The notes under the pieces: model-generated
Told to the model about the DNA's origin: nothing
Database searches by the model: none
Seen by the model: the letters and a program-made list of their open reading frames with translations, nothing else
Position numbers and translations under genes: made by a program
Source: Candidatus Jettenia caeni
GTDB lineage: Bacteria; Planctomycetota; Brocadiia; Brocadiales; Brocadiaceae
Reading direction: 5' to 3'
DNA length: 64,000 nucleotides
NCBI GenBank assembly: GCA_000296795.1
Contig: BAFH01000001.1
Span: forward strand, 388-64,387
Part shown: piece after piece, positions 1-8,800 of the stretch
How the letters are laid out: the number at the start of each line of letters is the position of its first letter
Numbering within the stretch: the first letter of the stretch is position 1

Positions 1-283
1 CCCCTTACAAATACTTACGTAACACGGACAAACGGAGTTTGTCCGTGTTGTGTTTAACGTGTCATGCTAGGGGTAGTGTCCGAAGCAATCTCTTGAATAG
101 TGAGAAAAAGATGCTTTCGGAAAAACCCCTCGCAATGACAAATACTCTAGAGCTTCTTATGGTAAATCAGCTTGATGTACATACCCCCTAACCCCTCCCA
201 GGAAGGGAGTATAAATGTCCCTTCCCGGGAGGGAATTGAAGGGTGGGTAAAAAGTCTTGGATTTTGCCTTTTAAAAACCCAAC
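1..283. repeat. mosaic palindromic repeat block, no gene
   Basis: No coding region is seen here. The block strings together modules that recur elsewhere in the window: a short hairpin with arms ACACGGACAAAC / GTTTGTCCGTGT (about 22-49), a roughly 100-bp inverted repeat beginning with a degenerate TGTCATGC-AGGGGTAGTGTC arm and closing with CCCCTCGCAATGACA (about 60-142), and a CCCTCCCAGGAAGGGAG / CTTCCCGGGAGGG module (about 185-235). It lies just downstream of the first minus-strand gene. Confidence 0.75.
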
Positions 284-1009
284 CTACTTTACATTATGTG
301 CGGTATTAAATAGTATACTCGTACTACAGGGAGATAATCGTCCAAGATACCCCTGAGGCTGGGGCGGGCCATCATAGCCAAGCCAGTTCCATGCGGCAGG
401 GCTTGTATAGAAGGCTTGCATTACATCTTTTGTAAGTACCGGAAACAGGTCTACGGCTGCTCCAAGCCCTCCCATTTTACAGTGTTTATAGTAAAGATAT
501 TTAGTCTTCCAGGTAACCTTACGACGTATCTTGTCAAATAAGGAACGATCAGGGGCATAAGACTTTCCCGATGGTATATCTACCAGGCGCAGTATATCGA
601 TCTGTTGATCATGAGCTAATTCAGAAAACAGAGGGCCATATTCACGTTGAGCTATCTCATCAAATGCATCCAAACCTTTTTTATAGAGAAGCTGTTTTGC
701 GCGCGATTGTAACACTATACCATCAAGGGTAGTAGCGACATGGGCATCTAACGCCCCTGGCCCTGTCTCATCAGAGGGTATAATAAGGGCTGCAAGTGCG
801 CCAATCAAAGCATTCTCTTTTTGAGTAAACCATTGATTCTTGTCATGTGGGCGTTCTTTTGTGCTTTTCATCAACCTTTTTGCGCGTTTCTGTTTATCCA
901 GGAGAGTTTTTCCGGTAAAACCAAAAATCGCCACCGTGCTTATTGCTCCGCCAATGAGTGCTGTCCACTTCATAAATTCACGACGAGTAGGTTTATTCTG
1001 TGTGTTCAT
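284..1009 (-). CDS. gluconate 2-dehydrogenase subunit 3-like protein, Tat-exported
   Basis: This 241-residue protein begins with a twin-arginine signal (TRREFMKW, then a hydrophobic stretch of about 15 residues), so it is probably exported folded by the Tat system. The mature part has the pattern of the Gluconate_2-dh3 family (FTQKENALIGALAALIIPSDETGPGA). In that family the small subunit accompanies a GMC-type flavoprotein dehydrogenase and often a cytochrome c. The partner is not in the window and could lie beyond the left edge, downstream on this strand. The gene follows the SDR gene by 15 bp, so the two are probably cotranscribed. The family assignment is fairly safe, but the substrate is unknown. 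Confidence 0.8.
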   Translation of the reverse strand: MNTQNKPTRREFMKWTALIGGAISTVAIFGFTGKTLLDKQKRAKRLMKSTKERPHDKNQWFTQKENALIGALAALIIPSDETGPGALDAHVATTLDGIVLQSRAKQLLYKKGLDAFDEIAQREYGPLFSELAHDQQIDILRLVDIPSGKSYAPDRSLFDKIRRKVTWKTKYLYYKHCKMGGLGAAVDLFPVLTKDVMQAFYTSPAAWNWLGYDGPPQPQGYLGRLSPCSTSILFNTAHNVK

Positions 1010-1024
1010 AGGTAGTAGTTCCCT

Positions 1025-1753
1025 CTAATCAAACTTAATAAAAGGTCTTATATTAATATCAGTAACTTCAGCGCTTCGGGGTAAGGTGAGTGCATGGATA
1101 ATTACCGATGCAATATCTTTCGTTTGCATAAACCGTTCCGGATAGTATGTTTTTCCTTCCATCTTATGAACAACCTCCTGCATAGGAGTGGCGGTTCGCC
1201 CTGGATAAATGCTTAAAACACGAATACCATACGCATTCACTTCGGTTCTTAACGTATCTGCAATAGCCTTGAGTGCATGTTTTGTTGCTGCGTACTGACT
1301 CAAATTTTGCTTTATATTCAATCCGGAGCTGGAATTTACAAATACGATCTGTCCGCATCGGGAAATAATCATAGGTAAGAGTACTTGAGTAAGCAGGTAA
1401 GGAGCACGAACATTGGTCTGATATTGTTTATCAAGGTCTTTAACCGGAGCAGACTCAAGCATACCCATTGAAAAAATACCGGCGCTGTGAATGAGCATGT
1501 CAATATGTCCAAAATCCTGTTGCAGAGATGTCTTTAACTTCTGAATATCATCGTCTACGGTTAAATCAGTCTGATAACCCCTGATGCAGGATGGCGTTCC
1601 CCGGGTGTCTTTCATCATAGCCTCAAGGGAAGATATATTTCTTCCTACAAGGCAAACGGTAGCGCCTTGTGCTGCAAGACTCAAAGCAACGGCCTTGCCG
1701 ATACCACTACTTGCCCCTGTTACCACTGCAATTTGATCACTTAATGCGGACAT
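1025..1753 (-). CDS. short-chain dehydrogenase/reductase (SDR family)
   Basis: This 242-residue protein is a classical SDR. The nucleotide-binding TGASSGIG motif lies at residues 12-19, the NAG-equivalent SAG near 90-92, and the catalytic Ser around 141-143 with Tyr154 and Lys158 (YAATK). The VGRN segment near residues 36-39 is compatible with NADP(H). SDRs reduce or oxidise many carbonyl/alcohol substrates, so the substrate cannot be read from sequence. Its start overlaps the end of the upstream aminopeptidase-like gene by 13 bp, indicating translational coupling in the 4.9-0.3 kb minus-strand operon. A role in sugar modification is suggested only by context. Confidence 0.88.
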   Translation of the reverse strand: MSALSDQIAVVTGASSGIGKAVALSLAAQGATVCLVGRNISSLEAMMKDTRGTPSCIRGYQTDLTVDDDIQKLKTSLQQDFGHIDMLIHSAGIFSMGMLESAPVKDLDKQYQTNVRAPYLLTQVLLPMIISRCGQIVFVNSSSGLNIKQNLSQYAATKHALKAIADTLRTEVNAYGIRVLSIYPGRTATPMQEVVHKMEGKTYYPERFMQTKDIASVIIHALTLPRSAEVTDINIRPFIKFD

Positions 1754-3033
1754 TCTTGTAATAAATCGTGTTTCAGCAACATATCTGCTGCTTCATGAAT
1801 TAAGGTGAATTCAAGCCCTGATCTATCGGATATATCTAATAAGGTATTACTTCCGTCAGATAAATTCAAAACCCACAACATGGCAAGCTCCTTTAATTTT
1901 TTATCTTTCTGACCGCCTGTCATTTGGTATAACCCTCTCCTTCCAAGCTGCGGTTCACATTTTGGATTCCTGTTTGAATACGTCTTATTATTCTCAAGAA
2001 CATTGAAAATGGACAGATAGAGAGAAAGCGAATCAGTGAGAGATTTAGGTTGAACAAATTCCAAATTGTCTGCCGATGTGTGGTATTGAGGATAATGGCC
2101 GTACGGCGTTCTCATGAGGCATCCAACAGGAAGATTAAATTCGGGAGAACAGTACTGTCGCTCATCATACCCGTAAGGAATGAAATCGATTGTTTCATAA
2201 GCATTTCCTGAATTTTTTAAGACGTTCATAACCACCCTGTCTATTTCTGCGTTTCCCCGGCGGCTTCTCTTATAGGTAAACCTTCCGGAATCGCCTAAGC
2301 ATGCAGCAACGAGGCCATGTTTGATCCTTGAAACATACGGTTCATTCAGACAAAGCCAGGTTATCGAGCCAATCGTTCCCGGAACGAAGAGAAACCGGTA
2401 CGAGTAATCAAGAGACATACTGGTAAGATGTTTTGCAAGAAAGACTGCGAGAACGATTCCCGAAAGATTATCATTACACAGGGAAGGATGACACGTATGA
2501 CATGAAATTAATATCTCTTCTGCCCTTTTCCCTTTGATGTAATATTCGCCGTATGTTAAATAACCATCTTCGAGCGATGAATCAATAACTACCTCATATT
2601 CGTCCTCTCCCAGATTTATCAATTGATGATAACTGATACAAAATCCCCAATTTTCCTGGTAATATGATGTTCTGTAAGGTATCCACTCAGGGTATTCAGG
2701 TACCGTAAAAAGATGCGCTTTTAATTCATCCAGGGAAACACTTTTCCTTACTGGCACACTATAGTTGAGAACATGGAGTGTATTTTTCCTGAAATCGATT
2801 ATTTTTTCACCTTTTGAATTTTTGACATATGCGTCCTGTATATTCCATTCCTTTGGCACAGTCCAATCAAATACCTTCGTTCCCGTTGGGACTTCATGGG
2901 TTATGAGGGGAATATGTTTTTGGAGTATCGTAAGAGTATCGCGAACTCCGTTGCCGGTTATGCTGCGGCATATCGGGTAAAGTTCAGATATGAGATTGAA
3001 CATATCAAGGCCGGTTTTCGTTAGAGTATTCAT
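1741..3033 (-). CDS. DUF4910/DUF2172 aminopeptidase-like protein
   Basis: This 430-residue protein resembles the family often called polysaccharide biosynthesis protein with an aminopeptidase-like domain. The M28-peptidase-like core carries candidate metal ligands in SCHTCHPSLCNDNLSG (about residues 177-192) and YHTSADNLE (about 317-325). The C-terminal 80 residues look like the small winged-helix domain typical of the family. No signal peptide is visible, so it is probably cytoplasmic. Members are usually found beside nucleotide-sugar and glycosyltransferase genes, as here (epimerase and C-methyltransferase immediately upstream). The true reaction is not established for this family; hydrolysis or transfer of an amide-linked group on a sugar would be a guess. 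Confidence 0.75.
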   Translation of the reverse strand: MNTLTKTGLDMFNLISELYPICRSITGNGVRDTLTILQKHIPLITHEVPTGTKVFDWTVPKEWNIQDAYVKNSKGEKIIDFRKNTLHVLNYSVPVRKSVSLDELKAHLFTVPEYPEWIPYRTSYYQENWGFCISYHQLINLGEDEYEVVIDSSLEDGYLTYGEYYIKGKRAEEILISCHTCHPSLCNDNLSGIVLAVFLAKHLTSMSLDYSYRFLFVPGTIGSITWLCLNEPYVSRIKHGLVAACLGDSGRFTYKRSRRGNAEIDRVVMNVLKNSGNAYETIDFIPYGYDERQYCSPEFNLPVGCLMRTPYGHYPQYHTSADNLEFVQPKSLTDSLSLYLSIFNVLENNKTYSNRNPKCEPQLGRRGLYQMTGGQKDKKLKELAMLWVLNLSDGSNTLLDISDRSGLEFTLIHEAADMLLKHDLLQECPH

Positions 3034-3100
3034 TGGTTTACTCTGTGTCGTTTCCCTTATGCAAAGTCTGAAGTACCATATACCTGAAGTATGAAAAATG

Positions 3101-3625
3101 TTAAAAATCCGGATATTGCCTGTCTTTTTCTGAGATCACTGTTACCTCTGCCGGCCAATGTATTTGAAACGAAGGATCATTCCACCGGACACCCCGTGCT
3201 GATCCAGGCACATAGAACTCCGACATTAAATAAAAAACTTCCGTATTGTCCGTAAGGGTTAAGAACCCATGAGCAAAGCCCTCCGGAATATAGAGCAATT
3301 TCTTATTTTCGGCAGTTAAATCTACGGATATCCATTGTTTAAAGGTTTCTGAATATGGCCGCAGATCGATAATGACATCGTACATTGCTCCCCTGATACA
3401 CCAAACCAGTTTCGCCTCCTCATAAGGAGCGGCCTGATAATGCATACCCCGAAGGGTGCCTCTTTTTTTGTTGAAAGAAACATTCCCTTGTACCAGGTTG
3501 AAGGAAATCCCTTTTTCCCTGAACTCACGACGACACCATGTTCGGGCAAAAAACCCCCGGTCATCTTCTAATTTCTCAAGTCCTATACAATAGGCGTCCT
3601 TGAGTTTGGTCTCGGTAAATATCAT
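3101..3625 (-). CDS. rfbC: dTDP-4-dehydrorhamnose 3,5-epimerase family protein
   Basis: This 174-residue cupin protein matches the RfbC/RmlC family in length and motifs: DDRGFFARTW near the N-terminus, the LRGMHYQ motif that carries the catalytic His, the DLRPYSETFKQW segment, and YIPEGFAHGFLTL. It epimerises C3 and/or C5 of a 4-keto-6-deoxy sugar nucleotide. No rmlA, rmlB or rmlD lies in the window. With a C-methyltransferase immediately upstream (overlap of 4 bp), the product may be a branched deoxysugar rather than plain L-rhamnose. That product assignment is inference from context. Confidence 0.85.
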   Translation of the reverse strand: MIFTETKLKDAYCIGLEKLEDDRGFFARTWCRREFREKGISFNLVQGNVSFNKKRGTLRGMHYQAAPYEEAKLVWCIRGAMYDVIIDLRPYSETFKQWISVDLTAENKKLLYIPEGFAHGFLTLTDNTEVFYLMSEFYVPGSARGVRWNDPSFQIHWPAEVTVISEKDRQYPDF

Positions 3626-4866
3626 GGATATATCTTAACCTCAGGAATGAATACAATGAACTGACCACCCCATTCCCGTATATAAGACATTTGCTCCATG
3701 ACCTCTTCTCTGATATTCCACGGGAGGATTAAGAGGTAATCAGGCTTTGTCTCTCTGATTGTGTCGGGACTATGAATAGGTATATGAGTTCCCGGCAAGT
3801 AATGGCCTTGTTTATGGGGGCTGCGATCTACCGTGTAATCAATAAAATCTGAGCGAATACTGCAGTAATTAAGAAGGGTATTCCCTTTCGCCGGAGCGCC
3901 ATATCCAACGATAGATTTACCTTTTTGCTTTGTTTCAATCAGGAAGGTTAAGATATTTCTTTTTGTCTTCTTTACCTTTTCGGTAAATGAAAGATGATGT
4001 TCCAGCCCCCCAAAGCCAGCAGCCTCTTCCCTGGTTCTTAAATCCGTTACCCTTTGGCTTACCGGTTGAGAAGCATCTTCTGCATGCCTGGCGTAAATCC
4101 TTAAAGAGCCACCATGGGTAGGCAGCTCATCCACATCAAAAATAGTTAAACCATGATGCGCAAAAATTTTCTCTACCGTGATAAAGGAAAAATATGAAAA
4201 ATGTTCATGATAGATAGTGTCGAACTGATTCTCATTCATAAGTTGCATGAGATGAGGGAATTCCATGGTAATAACACCTTTTGGTTTTAAAAATATCTTC
4301 ATTCCTTTCACAAAATCATTTACGTCTGGCACATGGGCCAGAACGTTGTTTCCTATCAAAAGATCGGCCTGTTTACCCTCATTGAGCAACTTCAGGGCTG
4401 TCTGAGTTCCAAAAAATGTAACGATGGTTGGAATCCCTGCTTTCTCTGCTGCTTTTGCCACATTTTTTGCAGGCTCAATACCCAATACCGGTATCCCTCT
4501 TTCTTTAAAATATTGAAGAAGATAACCATCATTGCTCGCAATCTCAACTACAATACTCCGGAGATCAAATCCAAAACGTTCAACCATGAGTTTCGTATAA
4601 TCCCGTGCATGTTTCAGCCAGGAATCAGAGTATGATGAGAAATAGGCATAATCACTGAAGATATTATCGGGAGATTCAAACAATGGTAACTGAACTAAAA
4701 GACACGCTTTGCATACGTATACATGCAGTGGATAAAAGGGTTCCATGTGTTGAAGTTGTTCAGTTTTTAAATAAGAATTTGCCAGGGGCGACATCCCTAA
4801 ATCCACAAAGGTATGATTCAAATGAGATTTACAAAAACGGCATCTGTTTTCTGTATTTGTTATCAT
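3622..4866 (-). CDS. NDP-hexose C-methyltransferase-like, SAM-dependent
   Basis: This 414-residue protein has the three-part layout of the sugar C-methyltransferases (TylCIII type). An N-terminal zinc-binding region has cysteines in CRFC and CKAC. A central SAM-binding Rossmann domain carries VEIASNDGYLL and GIEPA. A C-terminal domain contains GYGAPAKGNTLLNY. These enzymes add a methyl carbon to C3 of a 4-keto-deoxysugar nucleotide, giving a branched sugar. It is the first gene of the operon that continues into the epimerase. The 1-kb gap upstream carries repeats and the palindromic pair at 5389-5434. Confidence 0.85.
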   Translation of the reverse strand: MITNTENRCRFCKSHLNHTFVDLGMSPLANSYLKTEQLQHMEPFYPLHVYVCKACLLVQLPLFESPDNIFSDYAYFSSYSDSWLKHARDYTKLMVERFGFDLRSIVVEIASNDGYLLQYFKERGIPVLGIEPAKNVAKAAEKAGIPTIVTFFGTQTALKLLNEGKQADLLIGNNVLAHVPDVNDFVKGMKIFLKPKGVITMEFPHLMQLMNENQFDTIYHEHFSYFSFITVEKIFAHHGLTIFDVDELPTHGGSLRIYARHAEDASQPVSQRVTDLRTREEAAGFGGLEHHLSFTEKVKKTKRNILTFLIETKQKGKSIVGYGAPAKGNTLLNYCSIRSDFIDYTVDRSPHKQGHYLPGTHIPIHSPDTIRETKPDYLLILPWNIREEVMEQMSYIREWGGQFIVFIPEVKIYP

Positions 4867-5388
4867 TGAAATTTATCTGATTCCCTTCATATCGTTAAAT
4901 ATCAAATTACTCTCGTTAAATCTGGGCTTCTTCCTCGAGGAAAAGTCCTGATGTTTTCACTTCTATCCATAGCTTGATTGCAGAGGAATTTTCATTGTAT
5001 GTAAGCGGTTTTCAGGGTGGCACGGACAAACGATCCCTACAGGGACATGGTTTGTCCGTGTAGGGTTTACCTTGTCATTGCGAGGGTATTGTCTATTGTC
5101 CGAAGCAATCTCTTGCATAGTTGAGAAAAGATTGCTTCGGGAAAAAAACCCCTCGCAATGACAAATACTCCAGAACCTCTTATGGTAAATTATCTTGATG
5201 CATATAAGTTTCTTCCCTGCTCTATACGTATCAGGTATCAAAAAATATACCATCGAAGGAGAAAAAAGAATTTAATTGCAGCGAAGAGGTTAAAATATGA
5301 CATTCTCATGAGAAAAAATCGGAACAAATTATGAAACAAAAAGAGGAAGATATGGGGTAAATAAAAAAAGATATACCGGCACAAAAGT
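4867..5388. repeat. mosaic repeat block upstream of the sugar operon
   Basis: No gene is seen. About 4970-5070 holds the recurring 'AGCTTGATTGCAGAGGAATT' module and a hairpin whose CACGGACAAAC and GTTTGTCCGTG arms are separated by about 20 bases. About 5080-5170 is the 100-bp inverted repeat with TCATTGCGAGGG and CCTCGCAATGAC arms. Any promoter for the minus-strand operon starting at 4866 must lie in or beyond this block; none is recognisable. Confidence 0.7.
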
Positions 5389-5434
5389 GTGGCATGTCAC
5401 AAAACTGTGTCAATACAAAAGCGTGACATGTCAC
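5389..5434. promoter_or_regulatory. paired palindromic sites, possible operator or enhancer
   Basis: Two near-identical 12-mers, GTGGCATGTCAC (5389-5400) and the perfect palindrome GTGACATGTCAC (5423-5434), are spaced 34 bp start to start, about three helical turns. The same motif pair with 33-bp spacing lies upstream of the large secreted protein gene at 10570-10614. Both pairs sit upstream of minus-strand genes. A dimeric regulator site is a reasonable inference; the regulator is unknown. Confidence 0.5.
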
Positions 5435-5755
5435 ATTCTTGTATCGAAAAACATACAATATAAGGGTTTATTATCTAAAAACTCCGGTTGGATGCAGAAA
5501 AACACATGTCTGTTGTATGCATATTCCTGCATAAACAGGTAAACAAAGGCTGGTTTTTCAATAGGGTATACAAACGATGTCAACAGAGAAATATGTGTCT
5601 TTCTTCGAATCTACAGACAATATTGTGCCTCATTTTGAATAATTACCTAAGATTGAATAGAACATGAAAAATGAAGATATGTTGATGAAGAGCATCATTG
5701 CAGAATAGGGAATTGGATATAGCTTCGCCGGCAGGAAATCTCTTCCAAATTATTA

Positions 5756-5809
5756 GACTTCCTGTAAAATGGGAAACAAATTTTGTTGCCTTTAATTTTA
5801 CAGGAAGTC
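5756..5809. repeat. 54-bp perfect inverted repeat
   Basis: GACTTCCTGTAAAAT (5756-5770) and ATTTTACAGGAAGTC (5795-5809) are perfect 15-bp arms around a 24-bp AT-rich centre. It lies about 60 bp past the stop of the secreted BNR gene. It has no clear U-tract, so it may be a small mobile palindrome or an RNA-stabilising 3' structure rather than a terminator. Confidence 0.6.
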
Positions 5810-5827
5810 AGGAGCGGAGCTTATGTA

Positions 5828-5858
5828 ATTCCCTGCGGGCGGTAAGCCCACAGGGAAT
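5828..5858 (-). terminator. stem-loop just downstream of the BNR gene
   Basis: ATTCCCTG and CAGGGAAT arms, continued by GGGC / GCCC, form a strong hairpin 11 bp beyond the stop codon of the minus-strand gene ending at 5870. On the minus strand no U-run follows, so it is at best a weak or Rho-assisted terminator, or a 3' protective structure. Confidence 0.4.
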
Positions 5859-5869
5859 AAAAAATACTT

Positions 5870-8800
5870 CTAGATAATAGGTTCTGATACCTCAGAAGAC
5901 AATATCAAATCACCGAATGCCGATGTATCGCGGTAATTGTCATTTTTCCCATTCCACATGAGCACATGCTCTCTTGTGTTACCGTTATCGTCATCGTTGT
6001 TTTGTATATCAAAGCCTATTCTCATCCCATCCGATGGAGTAATACCAAGATTACTCCACGGAATGGCCATTTCCACGCTGTATCCACCTGATACAGGCGT
6101 CCAGGCATGCAAAACTCCTGTTTTGTTCTGCCTGGAGAATAGGGCTGAATCGTTATAGCCTTTAATATATTGCCTGTCGTAGGTATCGTACGTTGTCTTC
6201 TGATTATGGTTTGCATCAATATAGATCTCTATCGAATCATCTTGCCATGGATCTCCTGAATCATTACGTAAGGTAGTATCCAGAACCTTCACCCCTACAT
6301 AAAGATTTTTATTATCCCACGATACTCCAAAATTTACCTCATTATCCGGGGTACCTGTTAAGACCTTGTTTACATTTGTGGTAATATTCCATAGAGATTC
6401 TTTAAGATTCCCGTCTATGGTTGGACTACTCAAGGCCTTGTGCGCAAACGTTGTATTTGGCGCTACAAAGTTTACTTTAACTGCATCTACCCCTTTGTTA
6501 TCTGCCTGATCTTTAGCCGTTATGGTAATAATATTCTCACCATTGAATAAGGCTATTTTAGGTATCGACCAGTTTGTTGTACCCTCAGCCGTTCCACTAC
6601 CGCCTCTGTTGTTAACCCAGGTTATACTCGTAACGGATATATTGTCAGATGCAGTACCACTGAGACTTATCGTGTTTTGATCAGTAGTATGCGTATCCGT
6701 TGAAGTCGGCACAGTAATGGATGCAACTGGTGGAGTAACATCTTTAGCGCTCGAGTAAGGCGGCGCCAGTTTAAATGTCCCATGGTAAGAACCGGCGTAC
6801 ACATAACCATTATTGGGGTTAACACTCAGAGAGCTAATGTTAATATCGGGACCTATATTATGACTAACGCTTTGCCATGTTGCTCCATAATCAGTCGATC
6901 TGAAAACACCATTTGACTGTCCATAGGAGGGTGCAGCTCTTCCTATATAAACTACATTCGGACTCTTCGGATCAACGGCTACGGTTTGCGTCGGCTTTCT
7001 GCCAAACCAATCATTCTTCAGACCGTCAGCCGATGTTTTTTCTATCCATTTAGAACCATTCCAGACAAACAGGCCACTAGCATCAACCGCCGCATACAAT
7101 CGGTTCGGATTGGTTGGATCAACTGCAAGCTCGTAAATCCCTGCGCCGTTAGAACCTTTAAATGTTCCATAAGGAGCACTCCAGGTATTTCCGCCGTCAG
7201 TTGACCTGTAGACAACGTTTGTTCCGTTGTTGTTCGAAGCTGAATAGACAATATTACCGTCCTTCTGGTACATAGCGACTATTTTTTTTGAAAGTTTTTT
7301 CCATGTGTAGCCCTTATCAGTGCTTTTGAACTGACCCGCATAGATTATCTTGGTATTTTGCGGATGAAAAGCAATGAAACGGTAACTACTTTCGGTGCTG
7401 TTCCCATTGGAATCTTTCTTTATTTGCGTCCATGTTTTCCCATTATCACGGCTAATGACAATAACCTGGCTATACCATTCCCCTGCCGCAGTTACAATAA
7501 CCTTGGAATCCCTGGCAGGATCAAGCGCACCTACAGGGGTTGATTTATCACCATATTTCGGGACGTCTAAGGTCCTGAATGTCGAGCCACCATCTTCGGT
7601 AAGATAAGGGCCGTAATCTGTCAAAAAGAATGCAAACCTGTTAGGGTTATGGGGATCCCAACTCATAGAATTGGAACCTTTAGCCACCGCAGCTCCTGTA
7701 TAACCTGATGAGACAAATCTCCAGTTAACTCCACCATCAGTTGTTCTCTTAATGTGATAAGAATTTCCCGCAATAAGGGCTACATTCTTATTGTTCGGAT
7801 GAAAAGCTGTTGGCGCAGCAAGAAAACCTATGTAACTGGGACTAGCAGGATCCACCATGGAACCACTGACATATCCGTAAGCATTTTTTTCATCCATACT
7901 ATTTGGTGAATACCACTTAGAACCTCCATTATGGGTATAATAAACACTTTGTGATGCATAAAAACTCACATAAAGGCAATTCGGATCTGCCTGACTTATA
8001 GACAGATAGCTCGCCTTCTTTCCATTGCCAAGCACCGATATCCCGCTGTTTCTGGGACTAAAATTATTCCCGCCATCAACCGACATATAGACTCCATACT
8101 GCCTGAGCGCTGCGTATATGACAAGAGGTTGTTTCGGGTTAATTACAACCGTATGTGGATACGTGGGCAGGCCGGAACCGATTTTCTGCACGGTAACACT
8201 GCCATTATCCGTCACCCTGTAGAGACCCTTGGAAGAGCTTGATTTAGCCGAAACATACAAGGTGGAAGGATTCGTCGGATGCGCCTTGACATCAAGGATC
8301 TCCTGAGATTTAAATACATTCATGGAGCTCCATGTACTTCCTCCGTCTTTTGATTTTAATAAACCCTGGTCGTGGGTACCTGCATAAACGATACTACTTG
8401 AGGCGCCAAAGGCAAAATGAGATCCGCCTTTCTCATCCGCTGATGGTTTATGATAATGTGTTTGTTTCACTTGTTTCCAGGTCTCGCCTCCGTCTATAGT
8501 CCTGTAAATACCACTGCACGGCGATTTCGTTGAGCGGTTAACCGTGTGAACAGAGCCTGCCACAAATACGACCTTATCGTTTGTGGGACTTACCACCAGG
8601 GAAATACCTCCTTTTGCCGGGAATCCCTTTTTCTTCATCTTCCAGGTAGTACCACCATCTTCACTTTTCCATATTTGTGAGGTATCAGACGTCAGGTATA
8701 CCATATTAGGATTAGATTGCGCATAAGCAATGGTATAAATCAACTGCGTTCCCTCACCACCCATAAGCCCTGCTGCCTTCTGTGCGGCAGTTCTTATCGG

